A model generated the notes under the pieces. That model was not told the DNA's origin. It saw nothing but the letters and a program-made list of their open reading frames with translations, and searched no databases. From contig JANQRF010000002.1 in assembly GCA_028289285.1 (NCBI GenBank), positions 992,001 through 1,056,000 of the forward strand: a stretch of 64,000 nucleotides of DNA. The letters are read 5' to 3'. Shown here piece after piece: positions 47,108-57,240 of this stretch; the first letter of the stretch is position 1, and each line of letters begins with the position of its first letter. A program made the position numbers and the translations under genes. The DNA comes from Alphaproteobacteria bacterium (GTDB lineage Bacteria; Pseudomonadota; Alphaproteobacteria; Micavibrionales; Micavibrionaceae).

Positions 47108-47380
47108 ATGGACCTAAAATACATTCAGGAAAAGCTAAGAATCCTACGGGACCGCATTCAGGAGCAAGGTCATTTAAGCGAAGATGACCAGCAGGAACTG
47201 CAATTCCTGATGAATGAAACCCTCTCCAGCGCCTCTGATGAACTTGAAAGCCTGCAGGGCCGCCTTGAAGGGCTGGCTGCGATCCGCGCAGGTAATGACA
47301 ATCGCCCCCTTAGCGAAGACCAAAAAGCCCGCCTGTCGATCCTGGAAAAATCAGGTACCTGCTCGGGCGCAATTCATTAA
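47108..47380 (+). CDS. Small coiled-coil hypothetical protein
   Basis: A 90-residue helical protein (YIQEKLRILRDRIQEQGHLS, then DELESLQGRLEGLAAIRAG). It follows yejB by 72 bases with a G-rich ribosome-binding site. Function unknown. Confidence 0.6.
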   Translation: MDLKYIQEKLRILRDRIQEQGHLSEDDQQELQFLMNETLSSASDELESLQGRLEGLAAIRAGNDNRPLSEDQKARLSILEKSGTCSGAIH

Positions 47381-47394
47381 GAAAGGTAAAAAAC

Positions 47395-48231
47395 ATGTCA
47401 TTAAAATCACATATATTAAACCCATTTGGTATTGCTTCAGCTTTAGCAATCGCGACAACAATAACCGCACATAGTGCTGAACTATCAGACTACGAAGCAA
47501 CATTACAAGATATTGCTCAAACAAAAATCGGACAGTGTGCGATTCACGTTATGGATCGTATAAACATACCTCTTGGAGATTTCGAAGCATCTGTATCTGA
47601 TTCAAGATTCATGATTTCAAAAAGTTTCTCAAGACTTTATACAACTGAAGAATTCGATCCTGAAAAACACACTTTAAATTATGCAGAAAATTCAGCCAAT
47701 CGACGAAACGCTATTAGTGAAAGCTTAAAAGATTCTGACCGCACTTATGAAGAAATTATAGCTGAAAAAAAGCAATTTCCTGATGGGAATATTATAGATA
47801 TATACGCGAGTGTAACATACAACCAAGGGGCTTCAGGAGAGGATTCTGGATTAAAATTTTGGATCACGCATGATGGATCTGCTTTTGTACCGGAAAACGA
47901 CCCGAACAATAACGGCTTTGATGCTGTTTTTTCCCGTGTAATTTTCAAATTGGACGGCAACGAGCAAAGCCCAACTATTGTTGAAACACCTGTAATTACA
48001 ATTGTAAACAATGTCACGGCACTTCAGGCACATCCAAACCTTGACTGGGTATTGGAAAATACAGATCATGGAGAGTGGATAAACTCCGCTTCACGTCATG
48101 CCCTTTATGCTTTCAGTGCATGTATGGAGCACTCTTTAGATGTTGTCTCGGCTCCATTGCCAGAAACCCATGATGTAAAGCTACATTATACATACGACGT
48201 AGATTATAGCGATCCTAAACTGTCGCAGTAA
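47395..48231 (+). CDS. Secreted hypothetical protein, AT-rich, between yejB and yejE
   Basis: A 278-residue protein with a signal peptide (SALAIATTITAHSAE) and AAAGG before the ATG. The mature part is acidic and Asn/Asp-rich with no recognised domain (two Cys, QCAIHV and SACMEH). Base use is visibly more A/T-rich than the flanking permease genes, and a palindromic repeat follows; it looks acquired. Confidence 0.6.
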   Translation: MSLKSHILNPFGIASALAIATTITAHSAELSDYEATLQDIAQTKIGQCAIHVMDRINIPLGDFEASVSDSRFMISKSFSRLYTTEEFDPEKHTLNYAENSANRRNAISESLKDSDRTYEEIIAEKKQFPDGNIIDIYASVTYNQGASGEDSGLKFWITHDGSAFVPENDPNNNGFDAVFSRVIFKLDGNEQSPTIVETPVITIVNNVTALQAHPNLDWVLENTDHGEWINSASRHALYAFSACMEHSLDVVSAPLPETHDVKLHYTYDVDYSDPKLSQ

Positions 48232-48233
48232 AA

Positions 48234-48296
48234 TGGTATCCTGAAGCGCTTGCGCCGAAGGATATCATGAGATCCTTCGCTTTGCTCAGGATGACA
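48234..48296. repeat. Palindromic repeat, TGTCATCCTGAG family, copy 2
   Basis: It shares 31 identical bases with copy 1 (from ATGAGATCCTTCGC to GATGACAA). Right arm CTCAGGATGACA at 48285-48296 pairs imperfectly with 48234-48245. The inner pair is GAAGGAT/ATCCTTC. Confidence 0.8.
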
Positions 48297-48325
48297 AGTT
48301 TGATTATTCGTTATATTCTAAGGGC

Positions 48326-49351
48326 ATGACTCTTTCCCCCATCACCCAACGCCGTCTCTCTCAATTTAAAGCAAATAAGCGCGGCTTCTGGTCGTTCTGG
48401 ATTTTCCTGGCGCTGCTGCTTGTATGTCTGGGGGCGGAATTCATCTCTAACGACAAACCGCTTCTCGTCAAATATGACCGCAGCTTTTACATGCCTGTCT
48501 TTCAAATTATTCCTGAAACTACCTTCGGCGGGGATTTTGAAACCGAAGCCGAGTACCGGGACCAATTCGTCAAAGACTTAATCCATGAAAAAGGCTGGAT
48601 GGTCTGGCCGCCGATCCGCTTTTCCTACGATACAATCAACTACAACCTCACCCAACCTGCCCCGTCTCCACCGAGCGCAGAGAACTGGCTGGGCACAGAT
48701 GATCAAGGCCGTGATGTCATGGCCCGTGTCATATACGGTTTTCGTCTGTCGGTCATGTTCGGCCTGATCCTGACGGTTATCAGTTCGATCATCGGTATTA
48801 CAGCAGGCGCGTTTCAGGGCTATTATGGCGGACGGCTGGATTTATTTATGCAGCGCGTGATTGAAGTCTGGAGCTCGCTGCCCTCACTTTATATTCTGAT
48901 TATTTTCTCGGCTATGTTCGTGCCTGGTTTCTGGACCCTTCTGTTTATCCTGCTGCTCTTTTCATGGGTGAGCCTTGTGGATGTTGTTCGCGCCGAGTTT
49001 CTGCGCACGCGTAATTTCGACTATGTGAAAGCGGCAGGAGCACTAGGCGTTTCTAATCTCGTCATTATGTGGCGGCACGTTTTACCAAACGCCATGGTTG
49101 CCACGCTCACCCTCATGCCTTTCATCCTGACCGGATCGATCACGGCCCTGACGTCCCTGGACTTTCTGGGCCTTGGCATGCCGCCCGGCTCCGCTTCGTT
49201 AGGAGAGCTTCTGGCACAGGGTAAAAACAACCTGCAAGCCCCATGGCTGGGGATCACCGCCTTTGTCTCTCTGGCCCTGATGCTCACGCTTTTGACCTTT
49301 ATAGGCGAGGCCGTGCGCGATGCCTTTGACCCGCGCAAGACAAGCCTGTAA
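48326..49351 (+). CDS. yejE: ABC peptide transporter permease YejE
   Basis: A 341-residue permease partner of YejB. An N-terminal helix is followed by a periplasmic stretch (NWLGTDDQGRDVMARVIYGF), then the transport domain with EAA loop AAGALGVSNLVIMWRHVLPN and GLGMPPGSASLGELLAQGK. It precedes the arginine attenuator region. Confidence 0.94.
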   Translation: MTLSPITQRRLSQFKANKRGFWSFWIFLALLLVCLGAEFISNDKPLLVKYDRSFYMPVFQIIPETTFGGDFETEAEYRDQFVKDLIHEKGWMVWPPIRFSYDTINYNLTQPAPSPPSAENWLGTDDQGRDVMARVIYGFRLSVMFGLILTVISSIIGITAGAFQGYYGGRLDLFMQRVIEVWSSLPSLYILIIFSAMFVPGFWTLLFILLLFSWVSLVDVVRAEFLRTRNFDYVKAAGALGVSNLVIMWRHVLPNAMVATLTLMPFILTGSITALTSLDFLGLGMPPGSASLGELLAQGKNNLQAPWLGITAFVSLALMLTLLTFIGEAVRDAFDPRKTSL

Positions 49352-49396
49352 TTTTTAATTGATTATACGTCACGATTATTATACAAAATAAAAATC

Positions 49397-49447
49397 ATGC
49401 ATAAAAACGGACAGAACATTTTAAACCGACGCCGACGACTCAGCTGA
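49397..49447 (+). CDS. Arginine-rich leader peptide of the arg genes
   Basis: A 16-codon ORF, MHKNGQNILNRRRRLS, with four consecutive Arg codons (CGA CGC CGA CGA, 49427-49438). Its stop codon (49445-49447) lies in the loop of the first hairpin. The layout is that of ribosome-mediated attenuator leaders, with arginine as the sensed amino acid. No strong Shine-Dalgarno is present; a TTATAC -10-like box at 49379-49384 would place the transcript start within a few bases of the ATG, so initiation may be nearly leaderless. Confidence 0.65.
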   Translation: MHKNGQNILNRRRRLS

Positions 49448-49507
49448 CTGCTGAGCGTATAAGCGGCTTTTGTCCTCTTTTTAGTTTTTCTTTCAAATCA
49501 GCAGTCA
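49409..49507 (+). promoter_or_regulatory. Candidate arginine attenuator RNA structure
   Basis: Hairpin 1: CTCAGC (49439-49444) with GCTGAG (49450-49455). Hairpin 2: TGACTGCTGA (49445-49454) with TCAGCAGTCA (49498-49507). They share 49450-49454 and are mutually exclusive. A terminator-like stem pairs GGACAGAA (49409-49416) with TTTTGTCC (49468-49475) and GCCG (49431-49434) with CGGC (49464-49467), followed by TCTTTTTAGTTTTTC. A ribosome stalled on the Arg codons would cover the 5' strands. Confidence 0.6.
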
Positions 49508-49570
49508 CCCAAAAGTCCCCCTGACCTGGCGGGCATATTCATACTCAATTTAAAGGTGATAGAGAAAAAA

Positions 49571-50128
49571 ATGACTGCTTTGGAAATAGAAATAATATCA
49601 GATTTGAAAACATGCGAAGATGTTGAAAACTTCATCGCTTGTCACGCTAGAGCGCAAGCGAAATCCCCCGGAACACTTAAAAATATCTATGATGGGCTCG
49701 TACGCGCAACAGATTTCATGATCCAGGCCAAAAATCAAGATGGCACCGTTTGCGGCCAATGCCTTTTATTTAGGGGGACAAGCGATGAAAGTCGCTTTAA
49801 GGATTACCCAAATGGCATCAAAAATGATCAGACATTTATTATCACATCCGTCTCAAGCTTAAGAAGCTTTTCTGCCATGTTGCAGGAGATTGAAGCACTG
49901 GCCTATCGTGAAGGCATAACGCACTTGGCCTTGAAGACCCCATTAAGCAATCAAAAAGCGCTGGATACATATCAGGATTTTGAGATAACGGCCCGTGCCG
50001 TCTTTCCAGGAGAATCATATGAAAGCGCTATTTTAGAAAAAGCGGTCTTATCACCTGTCAGGCATTTTCCTGCCGCAGAGCATATTGTATCTGCTCCTGA
50101 TATTGCTCAAAGCGCCGCGCCAGCGTAA
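49571..50128 (+). CDS. GNAT-like protein, first gene after the arginine attenuator
   Basis: A 185-residue protein with a GNAT-like order: an N-terminal beta start, central SVSSLRSFSAMLQEIEALAY and C-terminal NQKALDTYQDFEITARAVF. The acetyl-CoA binding loop R/Q-x-x-G-x-G/A is not clear, so activity is uncertain. ATG 49571 is my choice; the frame continues to a GTG at 49556. It sits 26 bases before argD, so a role in arginine synthesis (acetylglutamate formation or regulation) is a reasonable guess from context only. Confidence 0.55.
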   Translation: MTALEIEIISDLKTCEDVENFIACHARAQAKSPGTLKNIYDGLVRATDFMIQAKNQDGTVCGQCLLFRGTSDESRFKDYPNGIKNDQTFIITSVSSLRSFSAMLQEIEALAYREGITHLALKTPLSNQKALDTYQDFEITARAVFPGESYESAILEKAVLSPVRHFPAAEHIVSAPDIAQSAAPA

Positions 50129-50154
50129 ACTCCTTTTGAAAGAGGAAAGAAGCC

Positions 50155-51342
50155 ATGACCCAAAGCTGGAAAGAACGCGCCGAAAACGTCATCATGCCGC
50201 TTTATCCACATAGGGATATTTGCCTGGAACGCGGGGATGGTTGTTACCTCTATGATACGGATGGTAAACAATATCTCGATTGTGCGGCCAGTATTGCTGT
50301 TTCTTCTCTCGGACACGGCAATACGGAGTATACAAAAGCCGCCATCGATCAGCTTCAAAAATTCATTATGTGCGACGGCTATACGCTTTCTGAACCAAAA
50401 GTCGAATGCGCAGAGCTTTTAATTGAACATTGCTGTGCAGAGCAGGTTTTCTTTTGTAACTCTGGTGCAGAAGCTGTGGAAGGCTGTTTAAAGCTTGCAC
50501 GCAAATGGGCGCATTTTAACAAATCCCCGGACTGTAAAGAGATCATTGCTTTTGACTGCTCCTTTCATGGACGCACATACGGGGCGGCAAGCTGTACATA
50601 TAAAAGAAAAAAGCAGGACTATTATGCGCCTTATCTGCCGGGTATTCATTTCGCAGAATTTAACAATCTGGACAGCGTTAAAGCTCTTATCTCTGATAAA
50701 ACCTGCGCGGTAATTGTTGAGCCTGTTCAAGGCGAAGGCGGCATTCGTCCGGCTACAAACGACTTTATACAAGGCTTGCGCGATCTATGTACAGAACATG
50801 ACATTGTCCTGATCAGCGACGAAATACAGGCAGGCATGGGGCGACTTGGAACACTTTACGCCCATGATTATTATGATGTTGAGCCGGATCTCATCGCCAT
50901 TGCCAAAGGCATGGGCGCAGGATTTCCTATCGGCGCATTTTTAGGCAAAAAGAAATTCACGAGTGTCTTTAGTGCGGGCGATCACGGCACGACCTATGGT
51001 GGCAACCCGCTCGGCACACGCCTGGCTTATGAAACCGTGAAACAAATCAGTGATCCGGCGTTTCTCAAAAATGTAACAGAAACCGGGAACTATCTCATAG
51101 AAGGACTCAACAAACTCAAAAGTGAGACTAATTCGATTGAAGAAGTGCGCGGTATTGGCCTCATGATCGGCGTTGATACAGCCTATGACATTAAAACCGT
51201 TCTGAATGACTTACTTGAAGGCGGCCTCATTGCCACTCAGGCCGGGGACAAGTCTCTTCGCCTGACTCCGCCACTTATCTTCACAAAAGATCATGTTGAT
51301 GAAGCTCTCAATAAAATCGGGCATGTGATCCGGAAAAGTTGA
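50155..51342 (+). CDS. argD: Acetylornithine aminotransferase
   Basis: A 395-residue PLP-dependent enzyme of arginine synthesis (class III). LISDEIQAGMGRLGTLYAHD and the PLP-Lys region LIAIAKGMGAGFPIGAFLG are canonical, with FFCNSGAEAVEGCLKLAR upstream. AAAGAGG precedes the ATG. Its stop overlaps the argF start (ATGA). Confidence 0.94.
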   Translation: MTQSWKERAENVIMPLYPHRDICLERGDGCYLYDTDGKQYLDCAASIAVSSLGHGNTEYTKAAIDQLQKFIMCDGYTLSEPKVECAELLIEHCCAEQVFFCNSGAEAVEGCLKLARKWAHFNKSPDCKEIIAFDCSFHGRTYGAASCTYKRKKQDYYAPYLPGIHFAEFNNLDSVKALISDKTCAVIVEPVQGEGGIRPATNDFIQGLRDLCTEHDIVLISDEIQAGMGRLGTLYAHDYYDVEPDLIAIAKGMGAGFPIGAFLGKKKFTSVFSAGDHGTTYGGNPLGTRLAYETVKQISDPAFLKNVTETGNYLIEGLNKLKSETNSIEEVRGIGLMIGVDTAYDIKTVLNDLLEGGLIATQAGDKSLRLTPPLIFTKDHVDEALNKIGHVIRKS

Positions 51343-52193
51343 TGAAACGTAACTTTATCAATTTAAGTGATATTGAGCCGGATGCGCTTAAACATATCCT
51401 CAAAACCGCGCATGACCTGAAGGCTCAAAAATATTCACCGCCGCAAATCTTTAAAGGCCTGACGCTGGCCATGATGTTCGACAAGCTCTCAACCCGTACA
51501 CGCATATCCTTTGATGTCGCGATGAAACAACTTGGCGGACACACGGTCGTCATGACCAAAGGAGACAGCCAGCTTGGCGGCGCTGAAAGCATTGAAAGTA
51601 CAGCCAAAGTCATGTCCCGCTATGTCGATGCGATCATGGTCAGAATGAGCAATCACACCGATATGGAAGAACTTGCCCGCCATGCAGACATTCCCGTCAT
51701 TAACGGCATGACAGACCTCTCTCACCCGTGCCAGATCATAGCCGACATGATGACCATCGAAGAAAAATTGGGAGGCATAGAAGGCAAGAAAATCGCATGG
51801 CTGGGCGATGACAATAATGTCAGCAAAACCTATGAACAGGCAGCCGATATTTTTGGATTTGAATTTGTTATGTCCACGCCTTTTAATACGATCAAGCCCC
51901 TAGAAGCGGCACATGAAGCTGATGTTATCGTGACAGACACATGGGTGTCTTTAGGGCAGGACGGAAAAGAAATTGAAAAATTTCTCCCCTATCAGGTTAA
52001 CGCCGATATTATGGCTGCGGCCAAAGAAACAGCAATTTTCATGCACTGCCTGCCGATTCATGAATGGGAAGAAGTGACAGAAGAGGTTGCCAAAGGTCCC
52101 CAATCTGTCATTTATGATGAAGCTGAAAATCGTTTACACGTACAAAAAGCAATACTTGCCTGGTGTTTGGAAGATGCAGGGGTAGATATTTAA
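51342..52193 (+). CDS. argF: Ornithine carbamoyltransferase
   Basis: A 283-residue enzyme making citrulline. Motifs: [17 protein letters not shown] (carbamoyl-phosphate site), [12 protein letters not shown] and [15 protein letters not shown]. The ATG at 51342 overlaps argD by 1 base of its stop. The length is on the short side for the family. Confidence 0.95.
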   Translation: MKRNFINLSDIEPDALKHILKTAHDLKAQKYSPPQIFKGLTLAMMFDKLSTRTRISFDVAMKQLGGHTVVMTKGDSQLGGAESIESTAKVMSRYVDAIMVRMSNHTDMEELARHADIPVINGMTDLSHPCQIIADMMTIEEKLGGIEGKKIAWLGDDNNVSKTYEQAADIFGFEFVMSTPFNTIKPLEAAHEADVIVTDTWVSLGQDGKEIEKFLPYQVNADIMAAAKETAIFMHCLPIHEWEEVTEEVAKGPQSVIYDEAENRLHVQKAILAWCLEDAGVDI

Positions 52194-52207
52194 AGGAGAA
52201 TAAAAAC

Positions 52208-53428
52208 ATGTCTAAAGAAAAAATCGTTCTTGCCTATTCGGGCGGTCTCGATACATCGGTTATTTTGAAATGGTTCATCGAAGAAGGTTACGATGTCGTT
52301 GCTTATATCGCAGATGTCGGACAAGAAGAAGATTTTGAGGCCGCGCGCGAGAAAGCAGAAAAAATCGGCGCCAGTAAAGTCTATGTTGAAGACCTCAAAG
52401 AAGAATTTATTACTGATTACATCTTCCCGGCGATTAAATCACAGGCCATCTATGAAGGGCGTTATCTCCTTGGTACATCTGTGGCACGGCCAATCATTGC
52501 CAAACGCCAGATCGAGATTGCTGAAAAAGAAGGCGCAGCTTATGTCAGTCACGGTGCAACGGGTAAAGGTAATGACCAGGTGCGCTTTGAACTCTCCTAC
52601 TACGCGCTTAAGCCCGACATTAAAGTCCTTGCCCCGTGGAAAATGGATAGTTTCCTGACCCGCTTTAAAGGCCGGACAGATATGCTCAATTATGCAGATC
52701 AGTACGGCATTCCGGTCAAGGCCTCTCGTTCCAAACCCTATTCGGAAGATGATAACTTTCTGCATATTTCCCACGAAGCAGGCATTCTCGAAGACCCCGG
52801 CGCCGCCTGTGCAGAAGATGTCTATTCCCGCACAGCATCGGCAGCAGACGCACCGGACACGCCGGATATTCTCTCCATTACATTTGAACAGGGCATTCCA
52901 GTCAAAGTTGAAAATAAAAATGACGGCAAAACCGTTACAGGCGCCCTGCAGCTCTTTACCTATCTCAATGATCTGGGCACAAAACATGGCATCGGCCGGC
53001 TGGATATGGTTGAAAACCGCTTTGTCGGCATTAAATCGCGCGGCGTCTATGAAACGCCGGGTGGGGAAATTCTCTATAAAGCGCACCGCGACCTTGAGGG
53101 CCTGACCATGGACCGGGAAGTCATACGTATCCGCGACCGTCTCTCCATTGATATGGCGCATTTAATTTATAACGGGTTCTGGTTTTCCCCTGAATTTGAT
53201 CTGCTGATAACAACCATGAACAAAGCGCAGGAAACGGTGAACGGTACTGTTGATATCCAGCTCCTCAAAGGCATGGCCTACCCGCTTGCCCGTACTTCAC
53301 CTAATGCGCTCTACGATCCGCTCCAATCCTCCATGGATGAAGAAGGCGGCTATGATCAGAAAGACGCGGACGGCTTTATCAAGATCAACGCCGTACGGTT
53401 AAGGAATAATACTATGGTTAGAAGGTAG
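52208..53428 (+). CDS. argG: Argininosuccinate synthase
   Basis: A 406-residue enzyme joining citrulline and aspartate with ATP. The P-loop [15 protein letters not shown] is at the N-terminus; [13 protein letters not shown] is the second signature. AAAGGAG precedes ATG 52208; the frame to 52163 is inside argF. The 3' end overlaps the convergent gene by 11 bases. Confidence 0.97.
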   Translation: MSKEKIVLAYSGGLDTSVILKWFIEEGYDVVAYIADVGQEEDFEAAREKAEKIGASKVYVEDLKEEFITDYIFPAIKSQAIYEGRYLLGTSVARPIIAKRQIEIAEKEGAAYVSHGATGKGNDQVRFELSYYALKPDIKVLAPWKMDSFLTRFKGRTDMLNYADQYGIPVKASRSKPYSEDDNFLHISHEAGILEDPGAACAEDVYSRTASAADAPDTPDILSITFEQGIPVKVENKNDGKTVTGALQLFTYLNDLGTKHGIGRLDMVENRFVGIKSRGVYETPGGEILYKAHRDLEGLTMDREVIRIRDRLSIDMAHLIYNGFWFSPEFDLLITTMNKAQETVNGTVDIQLLKGMAYPLARTSPNALYDPLQSSMDEEGGYDQKDADGFIKINAVRLRNNTMVRR

Positions 53429-54152
53429 GCTCCCCCGGCCCTGTACTCTTTTTGCCAACTTCACCTGATAGCGTTTGAGTTTTAATTTTTAAGGGCGCAT
53501 CTTCTAACAATTCCACCACAAGACCTGTATTGATTTTTTCTGATACGATAACCTCTTCCGTTCCTCCGCCAGCTTCGGCAGGCTTGCCTGGTGCGTTCAG
53601 GCTATAAGTCGTAGTCAAAGGAGCGTTTACTCTGTCCCCGCCCAGTAATGGCGGCCCTTTCGGGAAACGCTGCGCAAGCGCTTTCACAACGTCCTCAGTG
53701 CTATATCTAAGGGCCGTATCCTGGGCCTGTTGCCCTGTCACACCATACTCAGCAAGACAGGCAAGACTGACAGCTGTTCCCGTTTTACAGGCCTCTCTCA
53801 ATAAAACAGCTTCGATATTGTCAATCACGTGATCTGCATTCATAGACAAAGAAGCCCATTTTTTCATATGCAGGCGCATGCCCTCTTTCTCTAAATCCTC
53901 AACCAGAGTCGCCGCCGAATTTGTTATACTCTGAAACAGTTCCTCGCGACTATTCTCTGATAGACGGACGCCATCCAGGACCAGCAAATACGTTTGATGC
54001 CCCTGCCCCTTTTCGGGTCTTTGCCGGAAGGCCATATAGCTGTTACCGCTGACACCCTCTTTATAGAAAAGAAGGTATGTGTTTTCATCTGCCTCGAGGC
54101 CGTCTAACTCAACGGATCGTTCAATTTTTCCTGGCACAGAAAAACGTTTCAT
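53418..54152 (-). CDS. Hypothetical protein in antisense orientation between argG and argH
   Basis: A 244-residue protein, acidic, with helices such as [20 protein letters not shown] that faintly recall ankyrin-type repeats, and a Gly/Pro/Lys-rich end. No confident domain. It interrupts the arg run on the opposite strand and overlaps argG by 11 bases. I do not recognise it; base use is not obviously foreign. Confidence 0.6.
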   Translation of the reverse strand: MKRFSVPGKIERSVELDGLEADENTYLLFYKEGVSGNSYMAFRQRPEKGQGHQTYLLVLDGVRLSENSREELFQSITNSAATLVEDLEKEGMRLHMKKWASLSMNADHVIDNIEAVLLREACKTGTAVSLACLAEYGVTGQQAQDTALRYSTEDVVKALAQRFPKGPPLLGGDRVNAPLTTTYSLNAPGKPAEAGGGTEEVIVSEKINTGLVVELLEDAPLKIKTQTLSGEVGKKSTGPGEPTF

Positions 54153-54257
54153 CCCTCACTCCGCTTCTTTATCATGTTAAAAACCTGCAAATGCCCTTAG
54201 AGTAAAGCAGTAAAACCTTAATATTACATAAACAATATATCAACATAAATTATCATT

Positions 54258-55583
54258 ATGTCAATTAAAAAATCAAGTGCCATCTGGGGCGGGCGGTTTG
54301 AAGAAAAACCCAGCGATATCATGGAGCAGATCAATGCCTCTATTGATATCGACAAGCGCCTCCATAAGCAGGATATTGCAGGCTCCAAAGCGCATGCAGA
54401 GATGCTGGCCGCGCAGGGCATCATCTCTACAGAAGATAATAAAGCTATTCAAAAAGGCCTCGATCAAATTCGAGATGAAATTGAAAACGGCGCCTTTGAA
54501 TTCAGAACGGCTCTTGAAGATATTCATATGAATATCGAAACACGCCTGAAAGAAATTATCGGAGATGCTGCCGGGCGGCTTCATACGGCGCGGTCTCGTA
54601 ATGACCAGGTCGCCACCGACTTCCGCCTTTGGGTGCGCGAGGCCTGTGATATTTTGATGGAAAAACTTGAAATCTATCAGGCCACATTAGAAAAATTGTC
54701 ATCTCAACATGAAGATACAATCATGCCCGGCTTTACACATTTACAGGTCGCACAACCTGTAACGCTCGCCTGGCATTTGGGCGCTTATCGTGAAATGGCA
54801 CAACGCGACAAATCGCGTTTTGAAGATTGCCGCAAACGCCTGAATGAATGTCCGCTCGGCGCTGCAGCCCTTGCAGGAACCGGATTTTCGATTGACCGCG
54901 CACAAACTGCAAAAACGCTTGGCTTTGACAAACCAACAGCCAATACAATGGATTCCGTTTCGGCACGCGATTTCGCCAATGAGTTTCTCTTTGCCTGTGC
55001 GCAAGCAGGCCTGCATCTCTCCCGCCTTGCTGAAGAAATTATTCTCTGGTGCGCGCCGCAATTCGGGTTTGTTACACTTTCCGATCAATGGTCGACAGGC
55101 TCCTCCATTATGCCACAGAAGAAAAATCCGGATGCGGCGGAGCTTGTGCGCGGCAAGACGGGACGCCTCAATGGAAACCTCATCACACTTATGACAGTGA
55201 TGAAAGGCCTGCCGCTCACCTATAATAAAGACCAGCAGGAAGATAAAGAACCCGTGTTCGATAGCTTCGATACGCTTTGCCTGTGCCTGGAGGCAATGAC
55301 CGGCATGCTAAGCAGCGCCACCTGGCACACAGATAAAATGCGCAAAGCTGCCGAGAGTGGCTATGCCACAGCAACAGAGCTTGCCGACTGGCTTGTCCGT
55401 GAACTGGACCTGCCCTTTCGCGATGCCCATCATATCACCGGGCAAATCGTCAAACTGGCCGAGGAAAAAGGCTGCAAGCTTGATGATCTGCCGCTGGAAG
55501 ACATGCGTGCTGTGGACAGCCGGATCACAGAAGAGATTTACACTGCCCTGAACATAGAAAGCGCTGTAAACTCGCGGCTATGA
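54258..55583 (+). CDS. argH: Argininosuccinate lyase
   Basis: A 441-residue lyase releasing arginine and fumarate. Motifs: [20 protein letters not shown], and the signature [21 protein letters not shown] separate promoter is likely in the AT-rich 54153-54257 gap, because a minus-strand gene intervenes. It overlaps the start of yejF (ATGA). Confidence 0.96.
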   Translation: MSIKKSSAIWGGRFEEKPSDIMEQINASIDIDKRLHKQDIAGSKAHAEMLAAQGIISTEDNKAIQKGLDQIRDEIENGAFEFRTALEDIHMNIETRLKEIIGDAAGRLHTARSRNDQVATDFRLWVREACDILMEKLEIYQATLEKLSSQHEDTIMPGFTHLQVAQPVTLAWHLGAYREMAQRDKSRFEDCRKRLNECPLGAAALAGTGFSIDRAQTAKTLGFDKPTANTMDSVSARDFANEFLFACAQAGLHLSRLAEEIILWCAPQFGFVTLSDQWSTGSSIMPQKKNPDAAELVRGKTGRLNGNLITLMTVMKGLPLTYNKDQQEDKEPVFDSFDTLCLCLEAMTGMLSSATWHTDKMRKAAESGYATATELADWLVRELDLPFRDAHHITGQIVKLAEEKGCKLDDLPLEDMRAVDSRITEEIYTALNIESAVNSRL

Positions 55584-57199
55584 GCGCGCCTCTCTTAAAC
55601 ATCCAAAACCTCTCCGTTGATTTTAAAGGTCAGGACGGCGTGTTTCACGCCGTCAAAAACGTCTCTTTTTCAGTTGAGAAAGGACAGACAGTGGCGCTGG
55701 TTGGCGAAAGCGGCTCCGGGAAATCGGTTACAGCTTTGTCTGTCATGCAGCTTTTACCGTATCCGCTGGCAAGTCATCCGCAAAGATCTTCCATTACATT
55801 TAACGGACAGGAACTGGTTAGTAAAAAAGATACAATCATGCGCACGATCCGCGGCTCGCAGATCGGGATGATTTTCCAGGAACCGATGACAGCACTGAAC
55901 CCGCTTCACACAATAGACAAACAGATCGGCGAAGTGCTGCGCACACATCAAAGAATGAGTGAAGAGCAGGCCCGGATGCGCGTATGCGAGCTCCTTGATC
56001 TCGTCCAATTACCTATGATGAAAGACCGGCTTGGCGCCTACCCGCATGAACTCTCCGGCGGGCAGCGCCAGCGTGTGATGATCGCCATGGCGCTTGCTAA
56101 TAACCCGGAGCTTTTGATTGCCGATGAACCGACCACAGCGCTGGATGTCACCGTGCAGGCTGAAATTCTCGAACTGCTTCAAAAACTTCAAAACGATCTC
56201 GGTATGGCAATGCTGATGATCACGCATGATCTTTCGATTGTTGAAAAATTTGCAGATCATGTCTGCGTCATGAAAAACGGGGAAATCGTCGAGCAGGATG
56301 ACACTGCAAAAATCTTTGCCTCGCCCAAACACGACTATTCCAAAATGCTTTTGAATGCGCAGCCACGCGGCTCCGCCCCGCCTGCAGATAAGAACAAACC
56401 TGTCCTGATAGACGGCATAGACATCAAAGTCCATTTTCCCAAAGCAAAATCCTTCTGGGGCAAAGTGACAGACTGGGTGAAAGCGGTTGATGGCATTGAT
56501 CTCAACATCCAGTCCGGACACACGCTTGGCATTGTCGGGGAAAGCGGTTCAGGGAAATCAACTTTGGGCTATGCACTTTTGCGGCTGTTAAACGGCAAAG
56601 GCCATATCAATTTTAACGGACAGGACATTTCAACCTTCGGCAAGAAACAGATGCTGCCTTTGCGCGCCGATATGCAGATCGTCTTTCAAGACCCGTTTAG
56701 CGCGCTGTCTCCGCGCATGAGCGTTGCCGATATTATCGGCGAAGGCTTAAAGGTTCATCGTAAACATATTTCCGCGCAAGAACGCGATGATCTTGTCTGC
56801 GCCGCTCTAGAAGATGTCAGCCTTGATCCTGCGACCCGTCACCGATATCCGCATGAATTTTCAGGCGGACAACGTCAGCGTATCGCCATTGCCCGCGCGA
56901 TGGTACTGGAACCGAAATTCGTTGTTTTGGATGAGCCGACCAGCGCGCTCGATGTCTCTGTCCAGACTCAAATCGTTGACCTGCTCCGTGATTTGCAGGA
57001 ACGCCATAATCTGGCCTATCTATTTATCTCTCATGATTTGCGCGTGGTCCGCGCCATGGCGCATGAGCTTATTGTGATGAAGGATGGCAAAGTTATCGAA
57101 CAGGGTCCGGCAACAGATATCTTCTCCGGTCCTCAAAGCGAATATACCAAAACCCTCATGGAAGCGGCCCTCAACCTCAAAACCCGCAAAGCGGCTTGA
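55580..57199 (+). CDS. yejF: ABC peptide transporter ATPase YejF (two ATPase domains)
   Basis: A 539-residue double ATPase. The first half has Walker [14 protein letters not shown], signature [15 protein letters not shown] and Walker [13 protein letters not shown]; the second has [29 protein letters not shown] and [13 protein letters not shown]. Coupled to argH by a 4-base overlap. It completes the YejBEF set; yejA, the binding protein, is not in the window. Confidence 0.95.
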   Translation: MSAPLLNIQNLSVDFKGQDGVFHAVKNVSFSVEKGQTVALVGESGSGKSVTALSVMQLLPYPLASHPQRSSITFNGQELVSKKDTIMRTIRGSQIGMIFQEPMTALNPLHTIDKQIGEVLRTHQRMSEEQARMRVCELLDLVQLPMMKDRLGAYPHELSGGQRQRVMIAMALANNPELLIADEPTTALDVTVQAEILELLQKLQNDLGMAMLMITHDLSIVEKFADHVCVMKNGEIVEQDDTAKIFASPKHDYSKMLLNAQPRGSAPPADKNKPVLIDGIDIKVHFPKAKSFWGKVTDWVKAVDGIDLNIQSGHTLGIVGESGSGKSTLGYALLRLLNGKGHINFNGQDISTFGKKQMLPLRADMQIVFQDPFSALSPRMSVADIIGEGLKVHRKHISAQERDDLVCAALEDVSLDPATRHRYPHEFSGGQRQRIAIARAMVLEPKFVVLDEPTSALDVSVQTQIVDLLRDLQERHNLAYLFISHDLRVVRAMAHELIVMKDGKVIEQGPATDIFSGPQSEYTKTLMEAALNLKTRKAA

Positions 57200-57240
57200 T
57201 TTTGTTTGACATATTATAGATTCTTTTTTAGTATGCCGCT

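Noticed and set aside
49352..49396. ArgR operator upstream of the arg leader
   Set aside because: No TNTGAATWWWWATTCANW-like box is visible in this short stretch.
52439..53161. 240-codon ORF antisense to argG
   Set aside because: A shadow of argG, which has complete family motifs.
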